From the NCBI RefSeq assembly GCF_900112975.1, contig NZ_FONQ01000012.1, positions 1 through 64,000 on the forward strand: a stretch of DNA of 64,000 nucleotides, read 5' to 3'. Positions 62,345-64,000 of the stretch are shown piece after piece (position 1 is the first letter of the stretch; every line of letters begins with the position of its first letter). The notes beneath the pieces were generated by a model. That model was not told the origin of the DNA. It ran no database searches and saw only the letters and a list, made by a program, of their open reading frames with translations. The position numbers and the translations under genes were made by a program. This DNA is from Flavobacterium xueshanense (GTDB taxonomy: Bacteria > Bacteroidota > Bacteroidia > Flavobacteriales > Flavobacteriaceae).

Positions 62345-62917
62345 TTATTGTATTTTAATATCGTATTTGTCCAGAAGACCAATAATTCCTTGTGTCGAAA
62401 ATTTTGCTTTTTTCATCGGATTGAATTCAGGATCAATTTTAAAATCAGTTGCTTTCGAAAAATCGGCTCCGGCTAGTTGCGTATTATTAAAAATAGCGCC
62501 ATTTAAATTACTGTTGTCAAAAACGGAACTCGTAAGATTGGTCCCAACAAAACTTACTTCTCTTAACGAACAGGAACTGAATTTTGTCTTTGGCATTTTT
62601 TTGTTTGCAAATGAAGAATAATCCAAAACGCATTCCTGAAAGCTCACATTGAACAAGAAGTCATCGCATTCTTCAAACTGAATTCCCAGCAATTTACAGT
62701 TGTTGAATTGTACACCTTTCAAGCTAGTTCCTGATAATTTGGTCATAGCCAAATTACAATCTATGAACTCGCAATCCATAAATGTGCTGTATGAGAAATC
62801 GCTATTCGATAAATCACAGTTTTTAAAAATGCAATCCTCAAATTCTCTATTGTTTACTTTTTTATCGATGTAAACGATTTTTTCAAATGTTTTATGAACG
62901 TGAATTAAGTTTTCCAT
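62345..62917 (-). CDS. Pentapeptide-repeat protein
   Basis: 190 residues made largely of repeats of the A(D/N)LxF type: CDLSNSDFSYSTFMDCEFID, CNLAMTKLSGTSLKGVQFNN, VFDNSNLNGAIFNNTQLAGA. These form a right-handed quadrilateral β-helix. Some such proteins protect type II topoisomerases by mimicking DNA, as QnrB and MfpA do; the parE-parC genes are nearby, but no specific link is seen. There is no signal peptide. The start codon overlaps the stop of the next upstream gene. Confidence 0.85.
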   Translation of the reverse strand: MENLIHVHKTFEKIVYIDKKVNNREFEDCIFKNCDLSNSDFSYSTFMDCEFIDCNLAMTKLSGTSLKGVQFNNCKLLGIQFEECDDFLFNVSFQECVLDYSSFANKKMPKTKFSSCSLREVSFVGTNLTSSVFDNSNLNGAIFNNTQLAGADFSKATDFKIDPEFNPMKKAKFSTQGIIGLLDKYDIKIQ

Positions 62918-63138
62918 TAGTCATTAAATAAGCTTTTCATAATTGTTTTTAAACCCAAAAACATTAAATACATTGCCCCTAGACAAGCAATTATTCCTAT
63001 TGCTAAGATCGCATAATGCCAAACATTCTGTTTGTTCATAAAGGCATTATATATTAAGGTCGGGCCAATAAAGATCAACGGTAAAGCTCCTGATAAATAT
63101 TTGATTCCTTTAGATAATAGTTCTTTGTTGGTTGCCAT
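62917..63138 (-). CDS. Small membrane protein, DUF6095-like
   Basis: 73 residues with two membrane segments (LSGALPLIFIGPTLIYNAF, YAILAIGIIACLGAMYLMFLG). It fits a flavobacterial family I remember as DUF6095. It overlaps the pentapeptide-repeat gene by one base and lies 59 bases after murQ, so the three may be cotranscribed. Function is unknown. Confidence 0.72.
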   Translation of the reverse strand: MATNKELLSKGIKYLSGALPLIFIGPTLIYNAFMNKQNVWHYAILAIGIIACLGAMYLMFLGLKTIMKSLFND

Positions 63139-63197
63139 TGTTTAATTTAAGGTTTGAAGTTTTTTATTGTACTCAAAAATGTTTGCCTGTAATCTGT

Positions 63198-64000
63198 TTA
63201 TTGAGCTGTAAAATAATCGACTGCGTTTCGTACACTACCATGTTTTTTTAATAAATCAGCGGCTTGTTCGTAGGAAACAGGAATTTCACTCATAATCATT
63301 TTTACTCCGCGATCCACGAGTTTGCTGTTGCTGAGTTGCATATCGACCATTTTGTTGCCTTTCACTTTTCCGAGTTGAATCATGGTTGCAGTTGAGATCA
63401 TATTAAGTACCAGTTTTTGAGCTGTTCCGGCTTTCATTCTAGAGCTTCCGGTTACAAATTCTGGTCCTACAACTACTTCAATAGGGAATTTTGCTGTTTG
63501 CGAAAGCGGACTTTCGGCATTGCAAGAAATACTTCCAGTGGTAATATTATTTTCGTTGCAAGCTAATAATCCTCCAGTAACATAAGGTGTTGTCCCCGAA
63601 GCTGCAATTCCAACAACAATATCATTTTCATTTACATTGAAAGCTTTCAAGTCAATCCAAGCTTGTGTTGCGTTGTCTTCGGCATTTTCTACTGCGCTAC
63701 GTATTGCGGTATCGCCACCGGCAATAATCCCAATTACTAAATCGAAAGGAACGCCAAAAGTTGGAGGACATTCCGAAGCATCAAGAATTCCAATTCGCCC
63801 CGACGTTCCGGCGCCAATGTAGAATAATCGTCCGCCGAGTTTCATTTTGGCAACGATTTCAGTGACTAAACTTTCTATTTCTGGCAAAGCTTTTTCTATG
63901 GCAAACGGAACGGTTTTGTCTTCCTGATTGATATTAGATAACAATTCTTGAACCGACATTTTTTCTAAATGCTCGTGTTTTGAAGATTGTTCGGTAGTTT
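63198..64000 (-). CDS. murQ: N-acetylmuramic acid 6-phosphate etherase, start outside the window
   Basis: The frame is open to the window end: upstream of the ATG at 63959 it reads TTEQSSKHEHLEK, the usual N-terminus of MurQ, so the real start lies beyond 64000. The SIS domain has LFYIGAGTSGRIGILDASECPPTFG, GIIAGGDTAI, IAASGTTPYV and SSRMKAGTAQKLVLNMIST, all typical. MurQ splits the lactyl ether of MurNAc 6-phosphate, giving GlcNAc 6-phosphate and D-lactate. It continues the muropeptide path served by NagZ and the AmpG-like permease at 31650-34668, and the D-lactate could feed the FAD/Fe-S oxidase at 36465. Confidence 0.95.
   Translation of the reverse strand, partial: TTEQSSKHEHLEKMSVQELLSNINQEDKTVPFAIEKALPEIESLVTEIVAKMKLGGRLFYIGAGTSGRIGILDASECPPTFGVPFDLVIGIIAGGDTAIRSAVENAEDNATQAWIDLKAFNVNENDIVVGIAASGTTPYVTGGLLACNENNITTGSISCNAESPLSQTAKFPIEVVVGPEFVTGSSRMKAGTAQKLVLNMISTATMIQLGKVKGNKMVDMQLSNSKLVDRGVKMIMSEIPVSYEQAADLLKKHGSVRNAVDYFTAQ

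Overview
The window is AT-rich bacterial DNA whose gene content and gene order point to the genus Flavobacterium or a close relative (Bacteroidota). The evidence is TAnnTTTG/TTTG-type promoters, a TonB receptor with a carboxypeptidase-like N-terminal domain, several small flavobacterial families of unknown function, a tpx-dgkA-ftsK-lolA-lptF/G-ribB order, and a parE/parC pair. No rRNA or CRISPR array was seen. One tRNA gene, tRNA-Ser(TGA), lies at 23016-23100.

Bases 1-23027 are accessory DNA. Bases 1-3536 hold the end of an IS3-type transposase, an HTH protein, an unrecognised protein and a tyrosine recombinase that lacks the first catalytic Arg. Bases 3537-23027 form a well-delimited island integrated in the 3' end of tRNA-Ser. 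A 13-bp copy of the tRNA end (3537-3549 and 23015-23027) bounds it, and a 20-bp tandem-repeat motif lies just inside each end (3677-3696 and 22938-22957). Its left third carries its own tyrosine integrase, an HTH protein, a zinc-finger protein and a primase/VapE-type replication protein, followed by an iteron-like origin candidate. No relaxase, capsid or portal gene was seen, so the island looks like a satellite or a passively mobilised element.

The right two thirds of the island (10069-22100) is a one-strand block of DNA-modification and restriction genes. It has a DnmA/YeeA-like adenine methyltransferase, an unrecognised 156-residue protein, an SF2 helicase, a T5orf172 (GIY-YIG-like) nuclease, a DUF262-DUF1524-DUF4268 protein, and a large helicase with a putative PD-(D/E)XK C-terminus. 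The methyltransferase-helicase-T5orf172 core matches the yeeA-yeeB-yeeC arrangement of Bacillus subtilis as I remember it. The added small protein and the DUF262 and helicase-nuclease genes make this the best candidate in the window for an under-described system.

From 23100 to 64000 the window is mostly core chromosome. It contains an envelope/cell-division operon ending in ribB with a degenerate cyclohydrolase half, a peroxiredoxin-thioredoxin group, a muropeptide group (GH3, AmpG-like permease, GHL10) with murQ at the far end, a D-lactate-dehydrogenase-like FAD/Fe-S oxidase, an amino-acid permease, an ABC ATPase, msrA, the serA-serC-acyl-CoA reductase/ferredoxin group, a TonB receptor, ychF, parE-parC, a TerC protein and a pentapeptide-repeat protein.

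The core also carries scars. A dead serine-recombinase element (41441-42540) has cut off the end of a DUF2400 gene. A DUF1016-type nuclease gene sits between parE and parC and begins with a 17-bp copy of the parC start. At least four copies of an interspersed, hairpin-forming repeat lie between genes.
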